Below are positions 44,601 through 53,104 of a stretch of 64,000 nt of DNA, in pieces. How positions within the stretch are numbered: the first letter of the stretch is position 1; each line of letters begins with the position of its first letter. A program made the translations under genes and the position numbers. The stretch lies in NCBI GenBank assembly GCA_049340005.1, contig JBMPIY010000005.1. One strand, given 5' to 3'. Below the pieces are notes generated by a model. It did no database searches, was not told the DNA's origin, and saw nothing but the letters and a program-made list of their open reading frames with translations. The DNA comes from CAXBDP01 sp963974465 (GTDB lineage Bacteria > Bacteroidota > Bacteroidia > Cytophagales > Cyclobacteriaceae).

Positions 44601-46148
44601 TCAATTATGAGGAGAAGCGGGAGGGACAATCAACACTTCCTCTCTATCCACCATTACTTGCCCAGGAGCACTTCCTTTGGGTTTTCGTATATATTTTCTG
44701 CTGGTATAAATTACAGGGCAGAGCGTGTCTGATTTAGCCTTAGAATAATAGGCTGCCAAACCAGCTGCTTTTTCTATTACTTGCAGGGGTACTGGCTTAT
44801 TGCCTTGCTTTTTGATAATCACATGTGAGCCAGCTACCCCACGAGCGTGGAGCCAAATATCATCTTTATGTGCATATTTTTGCGTAAGCTCATCATTTGA
44901 TTTAGAATTCTTGCCCACCCAAACTTGATAACCATCAATTTCAAATTCTTTGTAAGGTTTAATCTCGATTTTTGCTTCTGCTGATTTTTCTTTTGTAAAT
45001 GCTTTCAATCCTCGCATTGCTTCAGCATTAGCAATTTCTTCCTCCCGCTTTTTCCAATCTTCAATCTGCGACTGCTTCAGCAAGATATTTTCTTCTAGTT
45101 TGGCTATTTCAATTTTTCTATTCTTTGATTTACGATAGTAGTATTCTGCATTTTTTTGGGGACTCAAGTCTGGTTTCAACTTTATTGTAATTGGCTGATT
45201 TCGATAAAAATCATCCAGTGTAACTTCCTTTTCGCCCTTTTTAATCATGTGTAAGTTAGCCATGATTATATGCCCAATTTCCTCAGGTACAATGTCGTCT
45301 TTGAGCGAATTTAACCTTATCTCATTCTTTTGAATATAGCTGAGTCCACTTTTTATTTTCTTTTGGATATCACCCAGAAGCGACTTTTTTTGTTGCCTCA
45401 ATCCACCCACAGACATGGTCTTTTGGTTATAGAAGTTGAGTGCTTCTATTACATCAGTAAACTTATTATAATCAGCTGTTTGTGGCCAAAACCCTAAAGT
45501 GATTTTATCATTGATTTGCTCAATAAAAAATTCATTTTTGCTACTCATCGATTGGAAGAAATCTTCCAATGATTTACTTCTATCTACAAGGCTGAGCTCC
45601 TGCCAATTATCATTTATAATATACTTAGCCAAAGTATTATCAAGCACTGGAATCGCCTTTTTTAATGACTGAATATCTTCACTCTGAGCAGCAGCTTCCA
45701 AATCAACATTCCCAGCTAAGCTTTCGATGGTGATTTCATTATCGGCTTCCATCGAGTTTTTGAACAATGTGATCACTTTGCCATTTTCTATTCCGAGCAA
45801 ATTGCTTCTTCGCCCATGCATTTTGAACAGCAGCGATTTACCCTCTTCAAAATGAATAATAAACGAGCGATCGAATGGTACCATTTCTATTCTGAGGATT
45901 CTAAGGTCTAGAAACTCTTGAAACAAATCGACACTATTTCTACCCTTTCGAGCGAAGTCTGATGGAAATGAAAGTCCGGTTAGTTCTCCATGTAAATTAG
46001 CACGGATGGTGAAATCAGCCTCATTATTGGCAAATTGTAGAATCAGTTCCTCCTTATTTTGTGAGAATGCAGCCATCAGTTTCATTCCGATAAGTATGGT
46101 CTGAAGCCTATGCACCAGAAGCTGGAGAACGAAATAATTATTATTCAT
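44601..46148 (-). CDS. rqcH: NFACT-family RqcH-like protein
   Basis: A 515-aa protein of the NFACT family, whose bacterial members bind the stalled large ribosomal subunit and add C-terminal alanine tails to nascent chains. The start MNNNYFVLQLLVHRL resembles the NFACT-N opening. A long helical middle with coiled-coil segments (LLGDIQKKIKSGLSYIQKN) follows, then the NFACT-R RNA-binding domain with QVWVGKNSKSNDELTQK, DIWLHARGVAGSHVII and SAPGQVMV. It is the last gene of a five-gene operon, 6 bp after the MBL-fold gene. Two octamer copies lie in it: at 44617 the codons form the C-terminal PPAS, and at 45041 KREE. Confidence 0.85.
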   Translation of the reverse strand: MNNNYFVLQLLVHRLQTILIGMKLMAAFSQNKEELILQFANNEADFTIRANLHGELTGLSFPSDFARKGRNSVDLFQEFLDLRILRIEMVPFDRSFIIHFEEGKSLLFKMHGRRSNLLGIENGKVITLFKNSMEADNEITIESLAGNVDLEAAAQSEDIQSLKKAIPVLDNTLAKYIINDNWQELSLVDRSKSLEDFFQSMSSKNEFFIEQINDKITLGFWPQTADYNKFTDVIEALNFYNQKTMSVGGLRQQKKSLLGDIQKKIKSGLSYIQKNEIRLNSLKDDIVPEEIGHIIMANLHMIKKGEKEVTLDDFYRNQPITIKLKPDLSPQKNAEYYYRKSKNRKIEIAKLEENILLKQSQIEDWKKREEEIANAEAMRGLKAFTKEKSAEAKIEIKPYKEFEIDGYQVWVGKNSKSNDELTQKYAHKDDIWLHARGVAGSHVIIKKQGNKPVPLQVIEKAAGLAAYYSKAKSDTLCPVIYTSRKYIRKPKGSAPGQVMVDREEVLIVPPASPHN

Positions 46149-46154
46149 ATAGAC

Positions 46155-46916
46155 CTAAAGGTAAATCGAAAGGCCGTCGTAACCTAAGTGGATGTTTTCA
46201 GGCAACTTAGCTTCTACATCCTTATGGCGTCCAAGTTTGTGAGAAATATGAGTGAAATAGGTTTTCTCAGCCTTCAATTCTTGAGCAAGTTCTATGGCTT
46301 CATGCAAAGTAAAATGCGAAATATGTGGTTCATTTTGTAGTGCATTTAATATCAGCACTTTGGGATTCATGCACTTCTCCTTTTCCTCATCTGATATATA
46401 ATTGGCATCAGTGAGATATACGAAATCATTGATTCTAAATCCGAATACGGGTAGTTTGTAATGTAAGACTTCAATAGGAGTGATGTTAATTCCCTCCACT
46501 TCAAATTCCTGATTGGTGATTTCAAAAGTTTTCAATCGAGGTATTCCAGGATATTTGAACGCTGCAAATATGTAAGCAAATTCTTGTCTTAGTTGCTCAA
46601 TTACCTGTTCCCTGCCATATACAGGCATGTCCTTGTTGTACTTGAAATTGTAAGGACGCACATCATCTAAGCCAGCGGTGTGGTCTTTATGTTCGTGCGT
46701 AAATACTACAGCATCCACCCGCTCTACTCTATTTGTGAGCATTTGCTGTCTGAAATCTGGGCCTGTATCTATCACAATACATTTGCCTTCAATTTCAATC
46801 AATGCTGAAGTACGCAGCCGTTTATCTCTAAAGTCAATAGAAGAACAAACCTCGCAATGACAGGTGATTACTGGAATACCTTGAGAAGTGCCCGTACCAA
46901 GAAGAGTTACCTTCAA
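46155..46916 (-). CDS. MBL-fold metallo-hydrolase (PhnP-like)
   Basis: A 253-aa metallo-beta-lactamase-fold phosphoesterase. It opens LLGTGTSQGIP, followed by a small Cys cluster (CHCEVC) typical of PhnP-like proteins. The metal motif THEHKDHTAG follows, then LTDANYIS and a late FTHISHKLGRH. PhnP itself cleaves cyclic phosphodiesters; the substrate here is unknown. The start is TTG at 46916: an in-frame TAA lies two codons upstream and no ATG is available. The TTG overlaps the preceding gene's TGA (TTGA), so translation is probably coupled. RqcH follows 6 bp later. Confidence 0.85.
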   Translation of the reverse strand: MKVTLLGTGTSQGIPVITCHCEVCSSIDFRDKRLRTSALIEIEGKCIVIDTGPDFRQQMLTNRVERVDAVVFTHEHKDHTAGLDDVRPYNFKYNKDMPVYGREQVIEQLRQEFAYIFAAFKYPGIPRLKTFEITNQEFEVEGINITPIEVLHYKLPVFGFRINDFVYLTDANYISDEEKEKCMNPKVLILNALQNEPHISHFTLHEAIELAQELKAEKTYFTHISHKLGRHKDVEAKLPENIHLGYDGLSIYL

Positions 46917-47188
46917 AATTTAAGTTCTGTTTGTATTATTTCATCGTAAAGTTTACGATTTGATAAACTGAAGTTTACCGTACTAGGTTCTATCTCTCTA
47001 AGTATTTCTATTAGGCAATTCACTTTTCCTTCCAGAGGATAATACTTGTTGACCACAGCTACTTTATTCTGTTTCAAAAGACAATAACCTGATTTGAAAT
47101 TGCCTTTTTCATAACGCAATATGTAGTCGGATTCCGCAAATATATCCTCTAGTTTACTTAGGAAGGATTTAGTGTACTTGATCTGCAT
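46913..47188 (-). CDS. Conserved-looking 91-aa protein of unknown function
   Basis: A small soluble protein with Tyr/Lys-rich strands (DYILRYEKGNFKSGYCLL, KVAVVNKYYPLEGKVNCL) and a C-terminal helix. There is no signal peptide and no recognised domain. It starts 2 bp after the response-regulator stop and overlaps the MBL-fold gene by 4 nt, so it is an integral part of the operon. The tight coupling to the hydrolase suggests a functional link, but none is known to me. Confidence 0.7.
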   Translation of the reverse strand: MQIKYTKSFLSKLEDIFAESDYILRYEKGNFKSGYCLLKQNKVAVVNKYYPLEGKVNCLIEILREIEPSTVNFSLSNRKLYDEIIQTELKF

Positions 47189-47190
47189 TA

Positions 47191-47571
47191 TTATGCATCC
47201 ACATATTTTTTAACGTATTCTACCATTTTATCAAAGTTCAATGGCTTTTGCAAATATTCATTTACACCAGCATTTTTGAAATCTTCAGGTTGATAGTTTT
47301 TGTAATTACCAGTGATTACAATAATTGGAATGTTGGCAATTTTTGGATCTTTATGCGCACGGATCGCTTTTGTGCATTGCATGCCATCCATTACTGGCAT
47401 ATTGATGTCCATAAGGATTACATCAAAAGTCTCATCTTTTAGTATATCTAAAACTTCCTGACCATTACGAGCTACGACTAAATCGTATTTTTCGTATTCC
47501 ATTATCTTTTTGGTAAGATTTATAATAATGGAACTGTCTTCTGCAATAAGTACTTTTTTAGATTTCTCCAT
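47191..47571 (-). CDS. Single-domain response regulator (CheY-like)
   Basis: A 126-aa receiver: acidic pocket AEDSS near residue 10, phospho-acceptor Asp55 in LMDINMPVMDG, Thr in VITGN and Lys in LQKPLNF. No output domain. It is the second gene of the operon headed by the REC-HPt protein 13 bp upstream and could pass phosphate to or from that HPt. No histidine kinase is adjacent. Confidence 0.92.
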   Translation of the reverse strand: MEKSKKVLIAEDSSIIINLTKKIMEYEKYDLVVARNGQEVLDILKDETFDVILMDINMPVMDGMQCTKAIRAHKDPKIANIPIIVITGNYKNYQPEDFKNAGVNEYLQKPLNFDKMVEYVKKYVDA

Positions 47572-47584
47572 TTCATTAGTTTTA

Positions 47585-48322
47585 TTAAGTCAATAAATTT
47601 CGATAATTAATTCTGAATTCTAAAAAAAAGTCTTCAAGTTCTTGAAAATGCTGTCTCCAATTTTCGAAATTATTTTCTTTTGTCCTAGTTTCCAGCTTTT
47701 TAGCGCAAGTGCTCAGTTTGTCTGCACCTACACTTCCTGCATTTCCTTTTAACGTATGTAAGATACTTTTAGCAATACTAGCTTCTTTATTTGGTTCTAC
47801 CTTCTTGAGTTGCGAAATAAGTGCACTGGTTTCTTCAACAAAATTCTCATAGATCGGTAACAAATCAGCTTTCCCACCATATTTCGAAAGCTTTTGAACC
47901 ACCGTTTGATTTAAGATAGCCATTTTTTGATTTACCGACTTAGTCCGGGAGGATTGGCGGATTGATTTATTTCCTAGTTCTATTACTTCTTTAATATTTA
48001 TGGGTTTTACCAAAAGCTCATCAAAACCAGCTTCCTTCAGTTTTAATTTCTGATCTTCACTAAAGAAAGCGCTATTGGCAACCATAATTGGTCGTTCATT
48101 GGGATCCAATTCATTTATTAACTTCACAGCAGTTAAACCATCCATAAATGGCATCTGAATATCCATTAGTACTATGTCAAATTCTTGATTTTTAATATGC
48201 TGAAATGCTTCATTTCCATTTGCCGCTAAGTTTACTTCAAATCCAGAAGTTTCCAATAGTTGTTGTACAATCTTCCTATAATTAAAATCATCATCTACTA
48301 ATAATAAGGAAATTCTCTTCAT
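47585..48322 (-). CDS. Receiver-HPt phosphorelay protein
   Basis: A 245-aa two-domain protein. The N-terminal receiver (residues 1-120) has VDDDFN, the phospho-acceptor Asp54 in LMDIQMPFMDG and the Lys of LVKPINI. The C-terminal HPt domain (about 135-240) has the phospho-accepting His189 in HTLKGNAGSVGA. Such proteins shuttle phosphate inside multi-step relays. It is the first gene of the REC-HPt / REC / 91-aa / MBL / RqcH operon and diverges from miaA. Confidence 0.92.
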   Translation of the reverse strand: MKRISLLLVDDDFNYRKIVQQLLETSGFEVNLAANGNEAFQHIKNQEFDIVLMDIQMPFMDGLTAVKLINELDPNERPIMVANSAFFSEDQKLKLKEAGFDELLVKPINIKEVIELGNKSIRQSSRTKSVNQKMAILNQTVVQKLSKYGGKADLLPIYENFVEETSALISQLKKVEPNKEASIAKSILHTLKGNAGSVGADKLSTCAKKLETRTKENNFENWRQHFQELEDFFLEFRINYRNLLT

Positions 48323-48336
48323 TATATTAAATTCAG

Positions 48337-48344
48337 TAATTTTG
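48337..48344 (+). promoter_or_regulatory. -7 box before miaA
   Basis: TAATTTTG is an exact TAnnTTTG match 49 nt before the TTG start of miaA, in the divergent gap with the REC-HPt gene. Confidence 0.45.
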
Positions 48345-48393
48345 GGTTTGTCTTTAATTAATCATTTAGCTAAAAGTAAACCACCAACTTCAA

Positions 48394-49326
48394 TTGATTT
48401 TCAATAATTTTGAAAAACCTCTTTTGGTTATCATTAGTGGACCTACCGCTGTTGGCAAAACCGACTTGACCATTGAATTAGCAAAATTTTTCGATACGGA
48501 AATAATTTCGGCCGATTCTAGGCAGTTTTATAAAGAATTAGAAATTGCAACTGCAAAACCTTCCAGCAAGCAATTGTCCGAAGTTAACCATCACTTCATA
48601 AACTCGCTGTCCATTCATCAAAAATATGATGTGATCGATTTTGAAAATGAATCTCTTGCTACAATAGGTAAATTATTTAAAACTAAAAATATTGTCCTGG
48701 TTTCTGGAGGATCCGGCCTTTTTATTCGAGTACTATGTGAAGGTTTAGACCCTTTGCCAGAAGTCCCCGATATTGTAAGAGCCATAATCAATCAGGAATA
48801 TGAGGCGGGAGGATTAGATTCGCTTCAAAAAGAACTAGCCCAAGCTGATCCAGAATATTATGCGGAGGTCGATATTAATAATCCACAAAGAGTTATAAGA
48901 GCTATTGAAATTATAAGAACTACCGGTCAGAAATTTTCATCATTTCGAAAAAAGAAGAAAGTAGAGAGGCCATTCCGTGTACTCAAAATTGTGCTTAACA
49001 GGGACAGAGAGGAGCTGTATGAGCGTATTAATATGCGGGTGGATATGATGTTTGAGCAAGGCTTGCTGGACGAAGCTAAAGAGTTATTATCCCTCAAAGA
49101 TTTGAATGCCCTACAAACTGTTGGATACTCTGAGCTTTTTCCTGCCTTACAAGGGGAATATTCTATTGAGGAAGCAGATCGTTTGATCAAACGTAATTCA
49201 CGGAGATATGCCAAGCGTCAACTAACTTGGTTTAAGAAGGAGCAGGATTCTCATTGGTTTCATCCCGATCAAAAGGAGGAAATTATCAAGCTTATTCGAG
49301 AAAATTTAGACGGTTTTGTAGCCTAA
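48394..49326 (+). CDS. miaA: tRNA dimethylallyltransferase
   Basis: A 310-aa enzyme that prenylates N6 of adenosine 37 in tRNAs reading UNN codons. The P-loop SGPTAVGKT is at residues 15-23, then SADSRQFYKE, VSGGSGLFI, NNPQRVIRAIEI and the C-terminal TVGYSEL and RYAKRQLTWFKK. Length is normal. The start is TTG at 48394: the frame has a TAG at 48367 and no ATG before the conserved P-loop. The 3' end overlaps the convergent LemA-like gene by 21 nt. An octamer copy at 48805 is read EAGG. Confidence 0.93.
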   Translation: MIFNNFEKPLLVIISGPTAVGKTDLTIELAKFFDTEIISADSRQFYKELEIATAKPSSKQLSEVNHHFINSLSIHQKYDVIDFENESLATIGKLFKTKNIVLVSGGSGLFIRVLCEGLDPLPEVPDIVRAIINQEYEAGGLDSLQKELAQADPEYYAEVDINNPQRVIRAIEIIRTTGQKFSSFRKKKKVERPFRVLKIVLNRDREELYERINMRVDMMFEQGLLDEAKELLSLKDLNALQTVGYSELFPALQGEYSIEEADRLIKRNSRRYAKRQLTWFKKEQDSHWFHPDQKEEIIKLIRENLDGFVA

Positions 49327-49620
49327 AGCTTTTGCGAGAAAACGTGTTGGAGCTTTTGTTATCATTTCATTGTAAACTCTGCTTTCAATAGCCAAGCTTT
49401 TCAGGAGTTTCTGCTTATCCGCTTGTAAGTTGTTTAAAGCCATTTGAGCTTGATTTTGCTGCAATATATCCTGATTAGACTTTTCATAAGAATCAATTTC
49501 AGTAATAGCACTTCTCAGCGACTTTATCATTTCAAGTCTTTTTTTCATCTGAGTAGAATTGAAAAGACTCCAAAGCAAAATGAATCCACAAATAGCAACA
49601 ATAGCAGGTATAAATCCCAT
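49306..49620 (-). CDS. Short LemA-like membrane protein
   Basis: A 104-aa protein with one N-terminal transmembrane helix (FIPAIVAICGFILLWSLF) followed by a coiled-coil region. The C-terminal RVYNEMITKAPTRFLAKALG closely resembles the end of LemA proteins (YNxxI, then FP, then A, then G), which are normally about 180-200 aa. It therefore looks like a shortened LemA relative. It starts 7 bp after pfkA and probably shares its transcript. Its last 21 nt overlap the convergent end of miaA. Confidence 0.65.
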   Translation of the reverse strand: MGFIPAIVAICGFILLWSLFNSTQMKKRLEMIKSLRSAITEIDSYEKSNQDILQQNQAQMALNNLQADKQKLLKSLAIESRVYNEMITKAPTRFLAKALGYKTV

Positions 49621-49627
49621 AGTTTTT

Positions 49628-50602
49628 CTAAATACTTAATATCTCAACCATACGAATAAGATCCTGGTTCAATGGTTTTTCCTTATTTATACAATCTTCA
49701 AATGACGTGTAAACTAATTCATTATTTACAATTCCAGCCATTACATTTTTCTGCCCATTTAGTAAGCCTTCGATGCCAGCCAAGCCTAATCTCGACGCCA
49801 ATATACGGTCATGTGCAGAGGGCGAACCACCACGCTGTATGTGACCTAATATCGAAATACGGTGATCTTGAATTTCGGGACAAGCTTGTTTTACTTTTGC
49901 AGCAATCTCTATGGCATTTCCTTCTTCATCACCCTCGGCTATAACTATGATTGAGGAAGATTTCGCACGATTCCAGCCTTTTTGTAAGGTGTTTATAACT
50001 CCTTTTATTGAGGTTTTGGTTTCGGGTACCATTACGATTTCGGCACCACCGCCAATTCCTGATTGGATTGCTATATAACCTGAATCTCGTCCCATTACCT
50101 CAATGAAAAACAGTCTATCGTGACTATTTGCTGTGTCTCTAATTTTATCAATTGCTTCAAGTGCTGTATTTACTGCCGTGTCAAAACCAATTGTGTAATC
50201 ACTTCCATAAAGGTCATTATCAATGGTGCCAGGAGCACCAACTGTAGGGATGCCAAATTCTTCGTAGAAGAGTTTGGCTCCAGTGAAAGTGCCGTCGCCA
50301 CCAATAGCTACCAAGCCATCAATATCAAACTTCTTTAACTGTTCGTAAGCCTGTTTACGGCCTTCATATTCAAAAAACTCTTTGCAGCGGGCTGTTTTGA
50401 GAATTGTACCACCTTTTTGAATTACGTTACTTACTGATCTAGAGTCCATTGGAAAAATATTTCCTGAGATCATTCCTGCATATCCATACTTGATCCCGAA
50501 AATTTCAACTCCATGATAGATACTGCCACGAACCACAGCACGGATACAAGCATTCATGCCCGGTGAATCACCACCTGATGTAAAAACTCCAATTCTTTTC
50601 AT
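49628..50602 (-). CDS. pfkA: ATP-dependent 6-phosphofructokinase
   Basis: A 324-aa glycolytic kinase. TSGGDSPGMNA is at residues 8-18, GGDGT at 101-105, the catalytic Asp128 in GTIDND, then FIEVMGRDSGYIA and HIQRGGSPSAHDR. Gly104 in GGDG indicates the ATP-using rather than the pyrophosphate-using type. It precedes the short LemA-like gene by 7 bp. Confidence 0.96.
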   Translation of the reverse strand: MKRIGVFTSGGDSPGMNACIRAVVRGSIYHGVEIFGIKYGYAGMISGNIFPMDSRSVSNVIQKGGTILKTARCKEFFEYEGRKQAYEQLKKFDIDGLVAIGGDGTFTGAKLFYEEFGIPTVGAPGTIDNDLYGSDYTIGFDTAVNTALEAIDKIRDTANSHDRLFFIEVMGRDSGYIAIQSGIGGGAEIVMVPETKTSIKGVINTLQKGWNRAKSSSIIVIAEGDEEGNAIEIAAKVKQACPEIQDHRISILGHIQRGGSPSAHDRILASRLGLAGIEGLLNGQKNVMAGIVNNELVYTSFEDCINKEKPLNQDLIRMVEILSI

Positions 50603-50712
50603 AGCCTCTGTTGATATGTCATTTTTTAATGTGCCTAAATTTAGTCTTTCATATCGAAATTTAAGCTTTCTGAGATTGAATTAATCGAAAAATAACATTC
50701 TTGTTTGCTTAT

Positions 50713-52209
50713 TTAATCTCTTTTTTTAGTCTTGCTCTTCAAAATTGAAAAACCTTGGTTTATCAAATCGTTGGTGTCTTTAGATACTTTGCTAATGTAG
50801 ATGAGGAATGTGAAAATAAGAACCAAAACAGTGCCTCTAAGAATGATGTCTAATGCCAAATTTTCCAGCTCTGGTATGATGTAAGCTAATCCTCCCGCCG
50901 CTACACCAAAGAAGATTACGATGATATGAGACACCTTATAAGGCATCATCTCGAATTTTCTGTAAACAAATACTATCCTTAAGATATTGAAAATAACCAC
51001 ACCCAAAAAAGTGGCAAACGCTACTCCACTCAATCCATAATCCTTAATCAAAATAAAAATAAAACCGATTGTGCTGACCAGCAAAACTCCGATTAGCAAA
51101 CTGTTGTATCGGTAGAATTTAGAATAGGCGATTATTCCATCTACGGCACCACCGGACATTCGCACCAAATTGCTCAGTGCAATCCAAATTACGACCCATT
51201 TGCCAGCAATATATTCGGCAGGTAAAATGCGAAAGACATTATCCAAATTGCTAATTAAGCCTGCCACGAGTAAAGTGCCTGCGATAAGTTGAATAATGCT
51301 CGTTTTTTCGTAAACATCCTTTACTTTTTTCAGGTCATTTTGAGTGATACCATCGGATACTACAGTGTATGAAATGCGATTGATAACGCGGGAGGGAATA
51401 ATCACCAGTGTGCCAAAATAGAACGTTGTAGTATAAATCCCTGTAAAGGCTTCGTTAAAGTATTCGTTGATCAAAATGCCATCGATGCGTTGCAATGACA
51501 AAGCCGAAAAACCCACCAATAATCCATACAAACTTACTGAAGTGAGATCTCCTAAGCTGGTGCGATTTTTATTATTGGGTTTAGCCGCAATATAAAAATT
51601 GTGAATACTTGTAAGGTAAATGATAAGGATAAACGTGGTAATTACAATTGCTGCAGCATAATAATAAATGTACTGATCGAAGGCAATAAGCTCGAAAATG
51701 ACAGCTGTAAACGGAATAAGAATTAAAATCCGCTGAATGAAATCCTTGAGGAATACTCCAGCTGCTGATTTGTAAATGGCATTTGCGTAAGCCTCCAAAT
51801 TGTAAAATAGCAAATGCGCCAAGGAAAGTGGAATTATCAGGAAAAAGTACTTTACGAAAACGGGTGAGCTTTCTCTGTTTGATTCAAGCAGAATAGGTTT
51901 CATAAATAAATAGCCCAGAAAAAAGAAGACAACACCGATAAGGCTGGCGATTATTATAATTGCAACAAAACCATTATGCCTTCCATCTTCTGTTCTATAC
52001 TTCGGGAAAAATCGGATAATGGCACTTGGGAAACCTAAAGTGCCCAATTGACCCAAAATCATGCTGTAGGAAATCAACAGATTGATGGCGCCAATTTCGG
52101 CAGGAGTGAAGTACTTTGGAAATAGTATGGCAACAGTCGCAAAGCCTAATAATACCCCTGCGTAGGAGTAAATAGTGCCTTTGATAGATTGTTGTTTGAT
52201 GAGTCCCAA
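50713..52209 (-). CDS. Polysaccharide flippase (Wzx/MOP family)
   Basis: A 498-aa membrane protein with about 14 hydrophobic helices, of the oligosaccharide-lipid flippase type in the MOP superfamily. It opens IKGTIYSYAGVLLGFATVA, with FTPAEIGAINLLIS after the first helix, and has a central LQRIDGILINEYFNEAFTG. The start is TTG at 52209: an in-frame TAA is four codons upstream and the first internal Met is at residue 49, past conserved sequence. It lies 22 bp after the DUF115-like gene and is the last gene of a surface-glycan operon. Octamer copies at 50891 and 51388 are in opposite orientation. Confidence 0.85.
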   Translation of the reverse strand: MGLIKQQSIKGTIYSYAGVLLGFATVAILFPKYFTPAEIGAINLLISYSMILGQLGTLGFPSAIIRFFPKYRTEDGRHNGFVAIIIIASLIGVVFFFLGYLFMKPILLESNRESSPVFVKYFFLIIPLSLAHLLFYNLEAYANAIYKSAAGVFLKDFIQRILILIPFTAVIFELIAFDQYIYYYAAAIVITTFILIIYLTSIHNFYIAAKPNNKNRTSLGDLTSVSLYGLLVGFSALSLQRIDGILINEYFNEAFTGIYTTTFYFGTLVIIPSRVINRISYTVVSDGITQNDLKKVKDVYEKTSIIQLIAGTLLVAGLISNLDNVFRILPAEYIAGKWVVIWIALSNLVRMSGGAVDGIIAYSKFYRYNSLLIGVLLVSTIGFIFILIKDYGLSGVAFATFLGVVIFNILRIVFVYRKFEMMPYKVSHIIVIFFGVAAGGLAYIIPELENLALDIILRGTVLVLIFTFLIYISKVSKDTNDLINQGFSILKSKTKKRD

Positions 52210-52231
52210 TAGCTGAAATTATTTCACGAAT

Positions 52232-53101
52232 TTATGATAGTTTTCGCTCGAATGCATCAATAAATGAACCTGGAGTTAGGTTGATAATTCTTTGGCCTTT
52301 TTTCTTGGCGAATTTTTCAAGCGTAAAATAGGCTTCAAATGATATCACAAACTTTTGAAGTACCTCATGTAATTTTCGAGTGTCCTGGCCTTTTTTATAC
52401 ATTGGGTTGGCCTTGGCGCTAGCTTCGTCGTAGAAGTGCTTCTGCCTAAGCATCACCAGATTATTGTTATCTACCCACAAGTCTTTAAGCCAAGAATGAT
52501 CGGCTCCTATCAAATGGATTTTTTCGTAACCCATTCGCAAAGCCATGATGATGGTAGGAATAAGGACATTATGTGGTCTTGGCATTCCTAGGCCATTATT
52601 AATAGCCCAATGGGTAAGACCTTCAAATCCTTCCACCGGAGTGTTATTATAATAATTGACATGGATCTTATTATTGCCTTGAATCTGCTTTTTCCAATGG
52701 CTATATTTTTTAGCTTCTACAGGCATAAATATTTCCAAATCCCACTGGGTATTATCGACAAGACCTTTGTAAAAGCCCGGGATAAAATCTCTGTAGAAAT
52801 CATTAAGCTTTTCCAAGTAAAATTCGGGTGCAGCAGCTACCAAAAATCGCGGTTTCAATTGCGTGTACTCTTCAGTGGTACAGAAGAAATTGACAGTGAA
52901 TAAATCTGAATTGGCAAGTAAAGTTTTGTGCTCTTCGATACTTTGGGTTAGTGAAGGTCCGTTGCCAAGAATAACGCATTCACGCTTTGTCTTAGCCGAC
53001 AAGGGAAGTTTATTTCCAAATTTGCTCAGCAACAATATTTTAGGAATGCTCAAAGTCGATAAGAGCATTCTCTCTGCGAAAAGTTGCGGAGCCGATTTCA
53101 T
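52232..53101 (-). CDS. DUF115/MptE-like protein
   Basis: A 289-aa soluble protein. The motif VILGNGPSLTQSIEEHK near residue 43 and HLIGADHSWLKD near residue 205 match the pattern of DUF115 (MptE-like) proteins, several of which act in glycan or flagellin glycosylation. The fold would be Rossmann-like. It lies between the YfhO-like gene (3 bp gap) and the flippase gene, so a role in building or modifying a surface glycan is likely; the reaction is unknown. Confidence 0.65.
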   Translation of the reverse strand: MKSAPQLFAERMLLSTLSIPKILLLSKFGNKLPLSAKTKRECVILGNGPSLTQSIEEHKTLLANSDLFTVNFFCTTEEYTQLKPRFLVAAAPEFYLEKLNDFYRDFIPGFYKGLVDNTQWDLEIFMPVEAKKYSHWKKQIQGNNKIHVNYYNNTPVEGFEGLTHWAINNGLGMPRPHNVLIPTIIMALRMGYEKIHLIGADHSWLKDLWVDNNNLVMLRQKHFYDEASAKANPMYKKGQDTRKLHEVLQKFVISFEAYFTLEKFAKKKGQRIINLTPGSFIDAFERKLS

Positions 53102-53104
53102 GGA

